A stretch of 64,000 bases of DNA. Origin: Laguncularia racemosa (Eukaryota; Streptophyta; Magnoliopsida; Myrtales; Combretaceae). Positions 52,520 to 64,000 of the stretch are shown here, piece after piece. The translations under genes were made by a program, and so were the position numbers. The DNA lies in NCBI GenBank assembly GCA_037954665.1, contig JBBMOL010000057.1:3100001-3164000 (forward strand), given 5' to 3'. A model generated the notes under the pieces. It saw only the letters and a program-made list of their open reading frames with translations. It was not told where the DNA came from and did no database searches. Positions within the stretch are counted from its first letter, which is position 1. Each line of letters opens with the position of its first letter.

Positions 52520-55274
52520 AGGATGAAGTGGAGAAGCAGAATCACGGATCAAAAGTGAGAAAAAGGAGAGAATCGAAGCTCGCCGGAGTTGTTCGAAATC
52601 GCGACCACTGATCAAGTGTTGGGCAGCCACCAGGAGGCATTTCTGAAGCAAACTACCGCTATAGTTGAGTCCTCACCCCCGAAAACCTAGGAATCGACAC
52701 CTCAACCGCTGTAAAAGGCCGCCGAAACGCCGTCAACGAGCACTCCCAGCCGCCGCATTCGATCGATCCGACCCAACCCGCTTCGACCAAATCCGACCCG
52801 ACCGACCTGACCCGCACACCGACCCGGATCCAGGTAAGTCGGATTTTCCGATTTTTTATTTTATTTTATTTTATTTATTTAGTTTTGTTATTTATTTTGA
52901 ATTTATTTGTTTACTTTTTGTTATTTATAATTCAATAAATAGAAAAATGTTAGAAATTAGAATCTTTTTTTAAGATTTAATGATATAAAAATAAAAGTAT
53001 AATTATCATAATAAATAATAAAATTGTAGAAAATTTATAAAGAAAATAATAAAAATATTAGAAAATAATAATAATAATTTAGATTTTAAAATAGGATAGA
53101 TAAAAATCTAGGAGAAAATTTTTCAATAAAAATAAAAATTATAAAATTATGAAAAATTAATAAAAACTAATAAAAATTAAAATTTTATAAAAATTTATAA
53201 AAAATCAATAAGAATTTATAATAGTATAAATAAGTTGAAAAATAGAAAAAATGAGTTTTATCACTTAGAAAAATCATTTTCTCAAATAAATCCAAAATTA
53301 GTGTTTTTCCTCAAAAATATCATTCTCAAAAATCAAATTATCAAGCTTAGGCTTAGATTTTTTAGAAAAATCCTAAAAATGATAAAAACATAAATCAAAA
53401 GAAATTTCACAATTAAAATTCACAAACATATTAAAATTTTTCAGGAAAAGCGAACTACAGCTTGTTTGATCTTGAATAGCAAGTATGTGGGCACCCATTT
53501 GGGACAACCCTAAAAAGGAATAAAAATCATTTTCCTAGCATAATCGACTCAAAAACACAATAAAAGACAACAACAATAAAATAAAAGACATTTCGAGATA
53601 AGGCAAATTTTTAGGAGATTAGGGTGGTAACCTTAGGGTTTTAATAGGTTAGCCTCTGAACTTAGAAACTCTGGTTTTCCCTTTTCCTCTTTTCACAAAA
53701 ACGAGAAGAGGAAATCACGACGACTAGTGGTCCAAATTAGGACTAATCCGCTCCATTAGTCTTAATTCAATCTTTCCCAACAATAGTTGGGTGGCGACTC
53801 CAAGACAACGAAATTCCTAACTCAAGTCGAGGATCTACATTAGATGAGTATAGGGTCTAATATAGATCGAATTAAGAATGGGAAATCCAAAAATTAGACT
53901 CGACAGTGATGTAATGCTTGGTTATTTTTAGCTTATTGGATGGGGGTTATATGACTGGCTAAGTTCATACTATTGTTGTCTCTGTAATGATGAAATATCT
54001 AAATGGAAAATTGATCATTGACATATATAACTTCATTAAAGTATACCTAACTAAGTTCAGGACTGGAACATATCAAATGGGGTTTAGGCTGTAAATACCT
54101 ACTAACCCAAAACACTTAATGTAAGGAAAGTCCCGTTTCCTACTTAGTAAGTTTGTGGTATGACTTTTAAGTCAACCCGGATAGGTTTGAGGCACGGTTA
54201 ACGAACCGGCCCAATTCAATGACCTATGGGGATCTAATCACCCCTATTGTTTGAGGCAGGTGAAAGGCGAACTAAATGTTTTTAACTAAAAAGAGTATGT
54301 AAGGATGTCTTAATTGGTTGAGAAAACATTAAGTTTTGAAAAGTACATGAGGGTAGTTTATCTACCAGTTGACAGGCTTTACCTGGGTAAACTGAAAATT
54401 ATTTGTGACCTATGAGTAAATAGGAGTGATTTGAAATGGTCTCCAATGAAAAGGTTATGAGTTTGGTAAAACGAAATTATAAGGAAAATATCATTAAGTA
54501 AGATCATGGTGATGTTAAAATGTAATAATTGAATTGGGTTTCTTATGAATATAGCTTTGAGTTGAAAACTTACTTGCTTTAGTAATCACTTTTGAGGTAT
54601 TTGATAATATCATTGTTTACTATTATGTGATTTTTATTGTTTGTTTTTACTGGGTTGCTTGATCATGTACTCACTTTGCTTCTTAAGAAGGTAAAGGGTT
54701 AGTGTTTTTGCTAACCTCACGTACAGGTATTAAAGAATAAGTTGTTGGAGACTCGGGTTTTTTGAGAGCATCAATAGAGGCAAACAAGCCCTTAGTTTCC
54801 ATTTTGGAACCTCTATTATTTGTAATAAGATGTCCTATACATGATGTTGTAGTGCCTATAAATAAGATCTGCAGGTGTTAATCTTTGGATTGTACTGTAC
54901 ATATTTGTGTATAAGGTTGGATTTGTAATCTTTTGAGCTACTTAAGGCTATAGGATTAATCATGGGCTATGCTTACTTACCGGGAATGCAAATCTCGATA
55001 GTATATATATATATATGATGTATGATGTGATAGAAGATTTTAAGTACATGTGTTTAGATATGATGTGGATTTGAAATGATATCACTATTAGCGTCATTTT
55101 ATAGGACATTTATAAAATTACATAGAGGTTGGAGTTATAGGTTCAAGATTAGAAATTTTTGATTTAACTCTAATTCAAAGACGATATAGCAATCTACCTA
55201 CAAGTACCAAGGATAGTTACAGGAATTCTGGAATAGGTTCAAGAATCAGACCTAGTAGGTTGGTCGCTACAAGG

Positions 55275-55286
55275 TGGTATCAAAGC
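55275..55286 (+). other. Initiator tRNA-Met-type primer site of element H
   Basis: TGGTATCAAAGC, three nt after the 5' LTR end; one mismatch from the consensus. Confidence 0.8.
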
Positions 55287-55489
55287 TTAGGTTTAGGTAT
55301 TATGATTAAACCCATATGATCTTGTGTAGGGTGGTTAGGATGAATGAAGACTTTATGTTGTGTTAATTGATTTGACTTACCAAATTGTGATGTATTTGTG
55401 TATTATGGAATACAGATGCTTGTTTAAGAAGTTTAAGTGTTTGATTTCTGATTCAAGTGTAATTATTTATGTAGATTTGATTGCAGTAA

Positions 55490-56648
55490 ATGGAATGTGG
55501 AAGAGGTCGAGGTAGAGGCTGAGGAAGGAGGACCAAGAATATAGTCCCTCATGATCAGCAAGAGGATTTACCTCCACCATCTCTACCACCAGCTCCACAG
55601 AATCCAATGGAGCAAATGGTTGCTGTAATGCAAGCTTGGGCTAAAGTTATAGCCACGGGATCAGGAGGGGATAAACTGGCTAGGGTACAAAGGATTGTAA
55701 AGCCCTTTGATGGTAAGAGTCTAGACCCCACTACAACTGTGAATTGGATAAACTTTATGGAAAGAGCTTTCCAGGTACATGATGTTCCTAAGGATAAAAA
55801 GGTGGACTATGCTGTAGTACTATTGGAGGATACTGCACATGATTGGTGGGTATCACAGAAAGAGTTGATGGAAGCTCCAATTACTTGGCCAGCATTTAAG
55901 GATGTTTTCTTGAGTCAGCATTTTCCCTCATGTGTGCAAGATAAAATGAGGGAAAAATTTTATGAATTAAAGTAGAAGGGCAGAAGCATAATAGAGTATG
56001 AGCGAGAGTTTAGCATATTGTTGAAATTCGCTCCATTAGCCTATCAGAATGATGAAGAGGTAAAAGCTGGTAAATTTCGTGTAGGGCTGGATATTTATTT
56101 TCAGGCGAAGCTGAAAAGAAGTAAAGTTGTGACTTATGCAGAGATTGTGAATGAAGCTCGTGTACTGGAACAGGTGAGAGATATGAAGGGTATGGAGGGT
56201 CCTTCACACAAAAGGAAGGATGGAGGTAGTTTGGGGAAAAAATGAAGTAAAGATAAAGGAAAAGCTAAGAAGCAGTATCAGCCACCAGTTCGACCTTAGA
56301 GGGGTTAAACTTATACCATAGTGTGTTGGAAGTGTAAGGGTAATCATAAGGCTAATGAATGACCTTAGCTAAGAGGGAAATGTTATAAATGTGGGGTAGA
56401 TGGACACATTGCTAAGCAATGTCAGAATCCTAAGGACCTCCAATGTTACACTTGTGGACAGTTTAGTCATACTTCCCATAATTGCCGAGGTAAGAGTGAG
56501 GGAGGTCAATAGACTCAGGCTTAGACTCAGGCCCCAACACCTAGGCATGATCCTAATCCTAGGAGGGGTAAACCGCAACCTCAAGCTCAGGTGCGAGTCT
56601 TTACTATAAAACAGACAGAGCCAGCTAATGTGGATGATGTAGTAGGAG
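55490..56648 (+). pseudogene. Element H gag, degenerate
   Basis: ATG at 55490 (MECGRGRGRG). The same frame runs to 56648 with no frameshift, interrupted only by stops (TGA at 55520 for Arg, TAG at 55973, others at Trp and Gln positions). The gag core spans 55700-56200 (PFDGKSLDPTTTVNWINFME in part, DYAVVLLEDTAHDWW, FLSQHFPSCVQDKM). Three zinc knuckles follow at about 56330-56500: CWKCKGNHKANE (last Cys lost), CYKCGVDGHIAKQC and CYTCGQFSHTSHNC. It ends ANVDDVVGG at a GGAG|GTAAGA junction. Confidence 0.8.
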
Positions 56649-57105
56649 GTAAGACTACTAAACTTATCCGATAGTTTAATGGTTGAATAGTTGTAATGTA
56701 AATGAACCTATGTATCTATATGAATGTGTAAGTGTATAAGTGTAAATATGTCTATGTGTGAACTTTGATGTGTATAGGATGCTGATGCTTGTTTATGAAT
56801 TGAGTAATTGAATCAATGAATGAATCTATATGTGTAAATATGCATGAATGTGTGTGCAGACATGAATTTACATGTGTACCTATGTGAAATAGTTATATCT
56901 GCTTAGGGGTTAAACAAATTGTATTAGTGAATGTATGCCTATAAGTACGTGTAAGTACGTATATGTAAACGTGACTATATAGATGTGTTTATAGGTGTAG
57001 ACGTGAAGTAATTAAGCTGCGGATGTGACTACGTTTAACTTATCCTTGAGTAGGATGTTAACAATAATTTCTAGAAGTGGAATGCGATGTGTTTGATGAT
57101 TTCAG
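56649..57105 (+). other. Candidate spliceosomal intron between gag and pol of element H
   Basis: 457 bp, donor GGAG|GTAAGA, acceptor GATGATTTCAG|GTG. It is T-rich and low in complexity (many TGTGTA/TATGTG words) with no coding similarity. Removing it joins VVGG to VIQLDDNPDYALFDTGATHS (in parts) in frame, which is the normal gag-to-protease sequence of this clade; element F has no such interruption. If retained, the gag frame stops at TAG 56672-56674, eight codons in. Confidence 0.7.
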
Positions 57106-60100
57106 GTGTGATTCAATTAGATGATAATCCCGATTATGCCTTATTTGACACTGGAGCAACCCATTCTTATGTCACTAAAGACTGGGTGAGACAGAACATG
57201 GCTCTAGTGAAGAGTCTGAAATGTGAATATGTGGTAAGTACTCCTTCTAGAGGGGAGAGGATAGCAAGTTATCAATTGGAGAATGGTATTGTAGTGATTG
57301 AAAGGCGGCAATTGCTAGCTAATTTAGTTGTTCTTAATATGAAAGGGTATGATGTTATCCTTGGCATGGATTGGCCAAGATAAAGTGGTAAAGTTTTATC
57401 TACCAGATGAGGAAGCACTTAGTTTCAGAGGAAGTGTAAGGCGATCAATACCTAAGATCATAGCAGCTAACAAAGCCAACAATTATTGAAGAAAGGATGT
57501 ATGGGATATTTAGCTTCAATGGTAGATACACAATTGAAATGGAAGAGAGTGGAAGATATCCTAGTTGTACGTGAATTCCCAAAAGTACTTACTGAGGAAT
57601 TACCTAGCTTACCCTCAAATAGAGAAGTTGAATTCGGCATTGAGGTAATGTCAGGTAGGAAACCTGTATCCAATGCTCCGTATCATATGGCTCTTGTAGA
57701 ATTGATGGAGTTGAAAAAGCAATTGTAGGAATTATTGGATAAGGGTTTCATAAGGCCCGGTATGTCGTATCGGGGTGCACCAGTGTTATTTGTGAAAAAG
57801 AAGAACGGTAGTCTACGTTTATGTATAGATTACCATTAGTTGAATAAGGTAACCATCAAGAATAAATATCCTTTACTCTGAATTGATGACTTATTTGATC
57901 AATTGAAGGGAGCAGCTGTATTCTCAAAGATTGATCTGCAATCTGGATATCATCAACTGATGGTGAAGAAGGTTGACATGCCAAAGACTGCCTTTCGAAC
58001 CAGGTATGGCCACTATGAATTCCTAGTGATGCCTTTTGGTTTAACTAATGCCCTAGCTGTCTTTATGGATATGATGAATAGGGTATTTAAAGAATATTTA
58101 GGACTTTGTGGTTATATTCATTAATGATATCCTGATCTATTCTAGAGATAATGAGGAGCATGCTAAGCATTTAAGAAAGGTGATGCAAACTCTACATGAA
58201 AAACAATTGTATGTTAAGTTGAAGAAATGTGATTTTTGGTTGAACCAGATTACGTTCTTAGGTCATATTATATCAGGTTCTGGAATATTCGTAGATCCTA
58301 CAAAGATTAAGGCCATCACAGAGTGGAATCCTCCTACCACAGTCAGGGAGGTAAGAAGTTTTCTTGGTATGGCGGGATATTACAGGAAATTTGTGAAAGA
58401 CTTTTCAAAGATAGCTGTACCTCTGACCCGATTGATGAAGAAATGAGTCAAATTTGAATGGACAGATCAATGTGAGTAGAGCTTTCAAGAATTAAAGAGG
58501 AGATTAGTTTCAGCTCCTATTTTAGCCATTCCTAGTGGAACAGGTGGGTATGCTATTGTGATGCCTCTCAAAATGGATTAAGGTGTGTACTAATGCAAGA
58601 TGACAAAGTTATAGCATATGCTTCCAATCAATTAAAACCATATGAGAAAAATTATCCTACTCATGATTTGGAGTTGGCTGCTATAATATTTGCTTTAAAA
58701 ATTTAGAGACATTATTTGTATGGTGATAAATGCGATGTATATACTGATCATAAGAGTTTGAAATACATCCTTACTTAAAAAGAGTTGAACATGCGACAAA
58801 GGCGATGGTTGGAATTGATGAAAGACTATGATCTAGCCATTCACTATTATCTTGGTAAAGCTAATGTAGTTGCTGATGCATTAAGTAGGAAATAGTGTAG
58901 CAATCCGGCAACTTTGATCACTGATAGAGTGGAAATGTGGAGGGATTTAAAGCAGTTATAGTTAGAAATTATATTTCCAGAAGTGGAATCTAGATTAAAT
59001 AGTTTGAGTGTTCAACCTACATTGAAAGGCCAGATTCAAGAAGCACAGTTAACTGATGAGGAACTGTAAAAAGTCAGGAATAGTATGATTAGATATCCCA
59101 ACTTTATATGTGATGAAACCGAAGTATTAAGATTCAAAGGCAAATTATGTATACCAGCAATAGAGAAGATCAGAAAAGAAATTCTAGATGAGGCTCATCA
59201 TACCATTTATACAAACCACCCAAGAAGTAATAAGATGTACAAGGATGCGAAATCAGTGTATTAGTAGCCAGGGATGAAGAAAGACATTGCAGAATATGTG
59301 GCAAAGTGTAGCACTTGCCAACAGGTTAAAGAAAAGCATCAAAAACCTGGAAGGTTATTACAATCCCTCTCCACTCCTGAATGGAAGTGAGAGTAGATTT
59401 CCATGGATTTTGTTATAGGATTACCCAGGACTAAGAAACAACATAATGTTATTTGGGTAATCATTAATAGGCTGACTAAATCAGCCCATTTCCTTCCAAT
59501 TCAGTAGAGCATGCCACTATCTCGCTTAGTAGCGTTATATATTAAGGAAATAGTGCGATTACATAGAGCTTTTGACAAAGATACCAAGTTTGTTTCTAGA
59601 TTTTGGCAAACCTTACAAGAAGCTATGGGCACCAAATTGAAGTTTAGTACAACTTATCATCCTTAGACAGATGGTCAAACAGAGAGAACCATACAAACAC
59701 TTGAGGATATGTTGAGAGCATGTGTTTTAGAGTTTAGTAGTAATTGGGATGAACATTTTCCACTAATTGAGTTTGCATATAACAATAGCTATCATAACAC
59801 TACACAGATAGCCCCATATGAAGCCCTGTATGGAAGAAAATGCAAATCCCCATTATATTGGGATGAGATTAGAGAGAAATAAGTAATGGGACCAGAAATG
59901 CTCCAGCAGCTGAAGGATAAAGTTGAGGTGATAAAGGCCAGAATGCAAACAGCACAAAGTAGAGAGAAAAGTTATGTTGATAAACACAGAAAACCATTGG
60001 AGGTTCAAGTTTTAAACTTTGTGTTCTTGAAAGTATCACCTATGAAGGGGGTTAGAAGATTTGAAGTAAAAGGGAAGTTGAGTCCTCATTATATTGGTCC

Positions 60101-60240
60101 ATACTAGATTCAAAGGAGGATTAGAGCTGTAGCATATAAACTTAAGTTACCTGTTGAGTTAGCCAATATCCATGATAGATTTCATGTGTCTTCATTGAGG
60201 AAATGTGTTAGTGATCTGACAGTTGTCTTAGAATATCTCC
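57106..60240 (+). pseudogene. Element H pol, degenerate, lacking a chromodomain
   Basis: Protease 57110-57380 (ALFDTGATHSYV intact, DVILGMDWPR). RT 57550-58440: FSKIDLQSGYHQ, MPFGLTNA; the active site FIND at 58117-58128 replaces FIDD and a frameshift sits beside it; thumb VRSFLGMAGYYRKFV. RNase H 58480-58890 (SNQLKPYEKNYPTHDLEL, DALSRK). Integrase 59140-60060: CSTCQQVK, SMDFVIGLP, HPxTDGQTERTIQTLEDM (TAG at x), YEALYGRKCKSP. The C-terminal domain ends with IHDRFHVSSLRKCV and LEYLPKGQL at 60238; a chromodomain, expected next in this clade, is absent and the 3' LTR follows. Confidence 0.8.
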
Positions 60241-60252
60241 CAAAAGGACAGT

Positions 60253-63054
60253 TGTATAGAACATAACTTAAACAAACCTAAACTTCTTAAATAATATTAT
60301 ATATATATATATATATATGTAGACATATAGGATAGAGAGAGAGGAAACCAAAATCATCAAAAAAAAAGAAACCAAAACTCTCTCCATTTCATCAGGATTT
60401 TCTGAGCAAATTGAAATTGAAATTTCCGATAAGAAATTATCAGGAGAGGAAGAAGAACAAGATTGAAGTAGGATGCAACAAGAATTTGAAGAAATTGAAG
60501 AAAAATCATAATTAAATAGGGGAGGATTTGGTCTGCTTGGTCGAAGGGGTTAAGGTGAAGCTGCAACTAGGCTAAGCTAAGGTTCAGGTTTTGGGTGGGG
60601 GAGAATTCTGGCCAACATAGTAGTGACCGGCTTTGATAGCCGAAGGCCGGTGAATGGAGAAGTCTCTAGTAATGTCCGAAACTTCCGATTTTTGTTAAAA
60701 ATATCAAATGTTGATAAAAATTTGTTATTTTTGTTATTCTAGCATAAATTTGTATGTATATTAATGTGGTAATTTTATTTTGCTGAAATTTGATTTACAA
60801 ATATGTGGTCCTTAAGAAATACTCTATTTTGGTTGAAAATTAAATTGGAAAATGATGTATTTTTTATGTAATGTTTATTATATAAGATCCTTATATGATG
60901 TAGTAGATCACCAAATCAATAATTGTTCAAATTGGAGTTGTTTTCTATTTTTAGTGAATTTTTCAAGCCAATTACCCTGTTCTGGCTTAATTAAATCCTT
61001 AGCAAACTTAGGGAATTTTATTTGATTTCATTGAAGTATAATATGATGTTAAGAAGCTTAAGTTAGTTATGAAACAAAAACAAGAGCGTTCAGTGCAAAA
61101 TCGTGCTAATTTGGAACCATACGATTTGATATAGAATCCTATCAGAATTTAATTACATTAATATATAATAGAGCGTAATACACCCATATTTATGTGAATT
61201 AGAAATTGTAGGAAAATGGTGGATTATATGAGGTTAGGATGGAATTTAGGAGTTTGGAATACTGAATTAGTAATTTAGGGTTCAGTAGAGTAAATGGAAT
61301 AGCATCGATTGGTATACTAATGATTCAGGTATTTTTATTGAGTGGGGAAGACAAAGGAATTTAGCTGGTGTGACTGTTTGGATTGGCATATATTGTTTCA
61401 GGTGAGTACCCCCTTTAACTCCTCTCTTGGGTACAAGTGGTTGATAATGTAGACCACTTGTTGTTAGCCGAAATTACCCTGTAGGATCACTTATTGTGAT
61501 CAATGTAGGATGATTGTTAAATTACATTGGTTTGGTGATGGCTGGTTGTGTGTCATGATATGGTTAGATTATGAGAAAAAGGGAACATTCTAGAAATCTT
61601 AGAATGAGAGTTAGGTGTGGGATTTGATTGTACTGTTCCTGATTGTATGTGATGTAATGAACTTAAATTATTAAATGCTTCATGATTGTGATGTAATGCT
61701 TGGTTATTTTTAGCTTATTGGATGGGGTTTATATGATTGGCTGAGTTCATACTATTGTTGTTTCGATAATGATGAAATATCTAAATGAATAATAAAATGG
61801 AAAACTAATTGTTGACATGTATAACTTCATTAAAGTATACCTAACTGCGTTTTAGGTCTTGAACATATCAAATGGGGTTTAAGCTGTAAGTACCTACTAA
61901 CCCAAAACACTTAATCTAAGGAAAGTTTCACTCCCTACCTAATAAGTTTGTGGTACGACCTTTAAGTCGACCCGGATAGGTTTGAGACATGGTTGATGAA
62001 CTGGCTCGGTTCAATGACCTATGGGGATCTAGTCACCACTTTTGTTCGAGGCAGGTGAAAGGCGAACTGAATGTTTCTAACTAAAAAGTGTATGTAAAGA
62101 TGTCTTAATTGGTTGAAAAAACATTAAGTTTTGAAAAGTACATGAAGGTAGTTTATCTACCAGTTGACAGGCTCTGCTTGGGTTAACTGAAAAGTATTTG
62201 TGACCTATGAGTAAACATAAGTGATTTGAAATGGTCTCCAATGAAAATGTTTTGAGTTTGGTAAAATGGAATTATAAGGAAAATACCATTAAGTAAGATC
62301 ATGGTGATATTAAAATGTAATAATTGAATTGGGTTTCTTGCGAGTATAGCTTTAAGTTGAAAACTTGCTTGCTTGAGTAATCACTTTCGAGGTTTTTGAT
62401 AATATTGTTGGTTACTGTTATGTGATTTTATTGTTTGTTTTTGTTGGGTTGCTTGATTATGTACTCACTTTTCTTCTTAAGAAGTTAAGGGGTTAGTGTT
62501 TTTGCTAACCTCAAGTACAGGTACTGAAGAATAAGTTGTTAGAGATTTGGGTTTTTTGAGAGCATCAATAGAGGCAAATAGGCCCTTAGTTTTCATTTTG
62601 GAACCTCTGTTATTTGTAATAGGATGTCCTGTACATGATGTTGTAGTGCTTGTAAATAAGATCTACAGGTGTTAATCTTCATATTGTAATGTAAATATTT
62701 GTGTGTATAAGGTTGGATTTGTAATCTTTTGAGCCACTTAAGGCTACAAGATTAATCATGAGTTATGCCTACTTACCAAGAATGGAGATCTTGATGGTAT
62801 ATATATATATGATGTATGATGTGATAGGAGATTTTAAGTACATGTGTTTAGATTTGAAATGATAATGCTGTTAGCACCATTTTACAAGATGTTTATAAAA
62901 TTACATATAGGTTAGAGTTATAGGTTCAAGATTAGCAAAATTTATCTTATCTCTAATTCAAAGATGGCATAGCAATCTACCTATAGGTACCAAGGATAGT
63001 TATAGGAATTCTGGAATAGGTTTAAGAATTAGACCTAGTAGGTCGATCACTATA
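60253..63054 (+). repeat. 3' LTR of element H
   Basis: Starts TGTATAGAACATAAC, ends GGTCGATCACTATA (CA decayed to TA). It lacks insert J, with the intact GTGAT site near 61688. Confidence 0.87.
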
Positions 63055-64000
63055 CCTTTGCCAAGTCACATTGAAAAAACAAATTTGTGGTCTTCTTCCT
63101 CTGTTCCATATAAGGAGCAAGTATTTAACGTTATGATACTTCGTTCTCTTAGTCTATTTAGGGTGTAGAGCCTTTGTTTAGTTGTCATCTGAGCGAAGAA
63201 ACTATACCTTAGTATTTGAGACTTGAACCAGGCCAGACTATGCTAAGGATCTTAGGGACTTTTACCTTTCATAATCTTTTATCCCGTACTAATGTGAGGG
63301 ATTTTGAAGGATGCATGCACTATACCTTTAAAGAGGGACCATTTCTCAAATCAACCTAAGGATCTTAGGGACTTTTACCTTTCATAATCTTTTATCCCGT
63401 ACTAATGTGAGGGATTTTGAAGGATGCATGCACTATACATTTAAAGAGGGACCATTTCTCAAATCAACCTTTATCAAATCCTAAATATCTCCATTGAGTA
63501 ACATCCAACTGTCACCATCAACAAGAGAACCTAAGTGTCACGGTAGCAATTGGTAGTATTCTATAGCATGTTGGTTTATCTCCTCTCTTTAACTCCACTG
63601 AGATCTATAAGAGAATGGATGCCACTTCTATGATTTCTTATAGCCAATGCACAAAATAAAAAGGAATTGTTTTTGTCTTGTCATCAAGGTTTAACTAGTA
63701 TTTTGCAGCACTGGACCATGTATAGAACTGATGTAGCGTTCCTTGACACTCTTATTCTTCGTTCAACAATTTATTAAAGGCTATTATGCTAAGCTCATGG
63801 TGCTTATATGGGGAGAAGGCATTCTCCAATGTAATGTCCTCATTCTTATATTGTCTCTTCTTATATATTTCTAAAGAGCAATCTACAATCAATTTAATGG
63901 CTAATAAGGTAACTAGTTCTTTCATTTCCTTGATATCACTATTAAGTCATATTTTCTTATAAGTGTAACTAGTTCTCTCATTAAGAAAGAAGAAAAAAGA
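63055..64000. other. Unassigned sequence right of element H
   Basis: No recognisable protein or element ends. Apart from the 113-bp tandem duplication I see nothing; the many short frames contain no known motif. Confidence 0.5.
63243..63468. repeat. 113-bp tandem duplication
   Basis: Copies 63243-63355 and 63356-63468 differ at one position (TATACC versus TATACA). Begins CTAAGGATCTTAGGG. Confidence 0.95.

Larger units (their letters stand above)
51814..53905 (+). mobile_element. Insert J: 2.09-kb solo-LTR-like element
   Basis: Starts TGTAAACACCCC, ends GACTCGACA, so it has TG...CA ends with a perfect 5-bp duplication, the signature of an LTR-retrotransposon insertion. It has no primer site, polypurine tract or coding region, so a solo LTR of a long-LTR family is likeliest. 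A TATA box (TATAAATAG) is at 52511-52519. A GC-rich leader follows, then CAG|GTAAGT at 52831-52839 and TTTTTCAG|G at 53437-53445 bracket a very AT-rich 611-bp stretch. A tRNA-like segment lies at about 52098-52175. It could also be a non-autonomous large-derivative element; no relative with an interior is in the window. Confidence 0.8.
50333..55271 (+). repeat. 5' LTR of element H (contains insert J)
   Basis: Starts TGTAGAGAACATAAC and ends GGTCGCTACA. Apart from J it aligns collinearly with the 3' LTR. Confidence 0.87.
50333..63054 (+). mobile_element. Element H: Del/Tekay-like Ty3/gypsy retrotransposon with insert J
   Basis: The LTRs are 50333-55271 (2.84 kb without J) and 60253-63054 (2.80 kb). 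The primer site TGGTATCAAAGC is at 55275-55286. Gag starts at 55490, the integrase tail ends near 60240, and the 3' LTR follows almost at once. Clade from RT and integrase style (AYNNSYHNTTQIAPYEALYG in part, RKCKSPLYWDE) and LTR length. No target duplication is visible (AAAAC left, CCTTT right). A 457-bp GT-AG sequence separates gag from pol. Several percent LTR divergence; gag and pol have many stops. Confidence 0.88.

Noticed and set aside
1..64000. CRISPR arrays, bacterial operons, phage or organellar DNA
   Set aside because: No spaced identical short repeats, no Shine-Dalgarno-linked gene runs, and all coding signals are plant nuclear or plant retroelement.

Overview
This is nuclear DNA from a flowering plant, most likely a eudicot. 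The evidence is one intact two-exon phytocyanin (early nodulin-like) gene, a broken plant-mobile-domain (PMD) gene, and dense plant LTR retrotransposons of several Ty3/gypsy lineages plus one Ty1/copia element. Their primer-binding sites match plant initiator tRNA-Met, or tRNA-Asp in the Athila-type element. Nothing bacterial, organellar or CRISPR-like is visible. I cannot name the species. All LTR divergences below are by-eye estimates over sampled stretches.

Layout. 1-1247: the 5' end (leader plus 5' LTR) of a minus-strand gypsy element (G) that runs off the window. 1248-2148 and 15489-15690: two halves of a minus-strand PMD pseudogene, split by element A. 2149-15488: CRM-like gypsy element A (minus, about 6.9 kb of its own), with a related younger element B (7643-14114) inserted in its leader. 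15865-16173 plus 25825 to about 26475: one LTR (D) split by the Athila-type element C (16174-25783, minus), which is the youngest element and carries a nearly unbroken gag-pol frame. 26496-26791: a small inverted-repeat (MITE-like) element. About 27113-27340 and 37186-37432: two inverted arms of one repeat, with the old chromodomain-bearing gypsy element F (27358-37062, plus) between them; F's 5' LTR carries a solo LTR (E, 28759-29672). 38746-39574: the only intact host gene, on the minus strand. 39828-41513: a gypsy deletion derivative (I), both LTRs present but only about 350 bp inside, directly upstream of that gene. 41704-46208: a degenerate copia element with a perfect CTATC target duplication. 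About 46330-47240: a LINE fragment. 47246-50332: AT-rich DNA without recognisable genes. 50333-63054: Del/Tekay-like gypsy element H (plus), whose 5' LTR carries a 2.09-kb LTR-like insert (J, 51814-53905) with a perfect GTGAT duplication. 63055-64000: unassigned sequence with a recent 113-bp tandem duplication.

How it fits together. The window is a stack of nested insertions: B in A in the PMD gene, C in D, E in F in an inverted repeat, and J in H. LTR divergence agrees with the nesting: F, A and H are several percent or more diverged, B about 3 percent, C under 1 percent. Most breaks in the retroelement frames are Trp, Arg or Gln codons turned into stops, as expected from cytosine deamination of methylated DNA. 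The two observations I rate highest are a GT-AG intron of 457 bp in element H, lying exactly between the gag zinc knuckles and the protease so that splicing would join gag to pol in frame, and an identical 41-bp direct repeat (instead of 5 bp) around element C, next to a truncated LTR.
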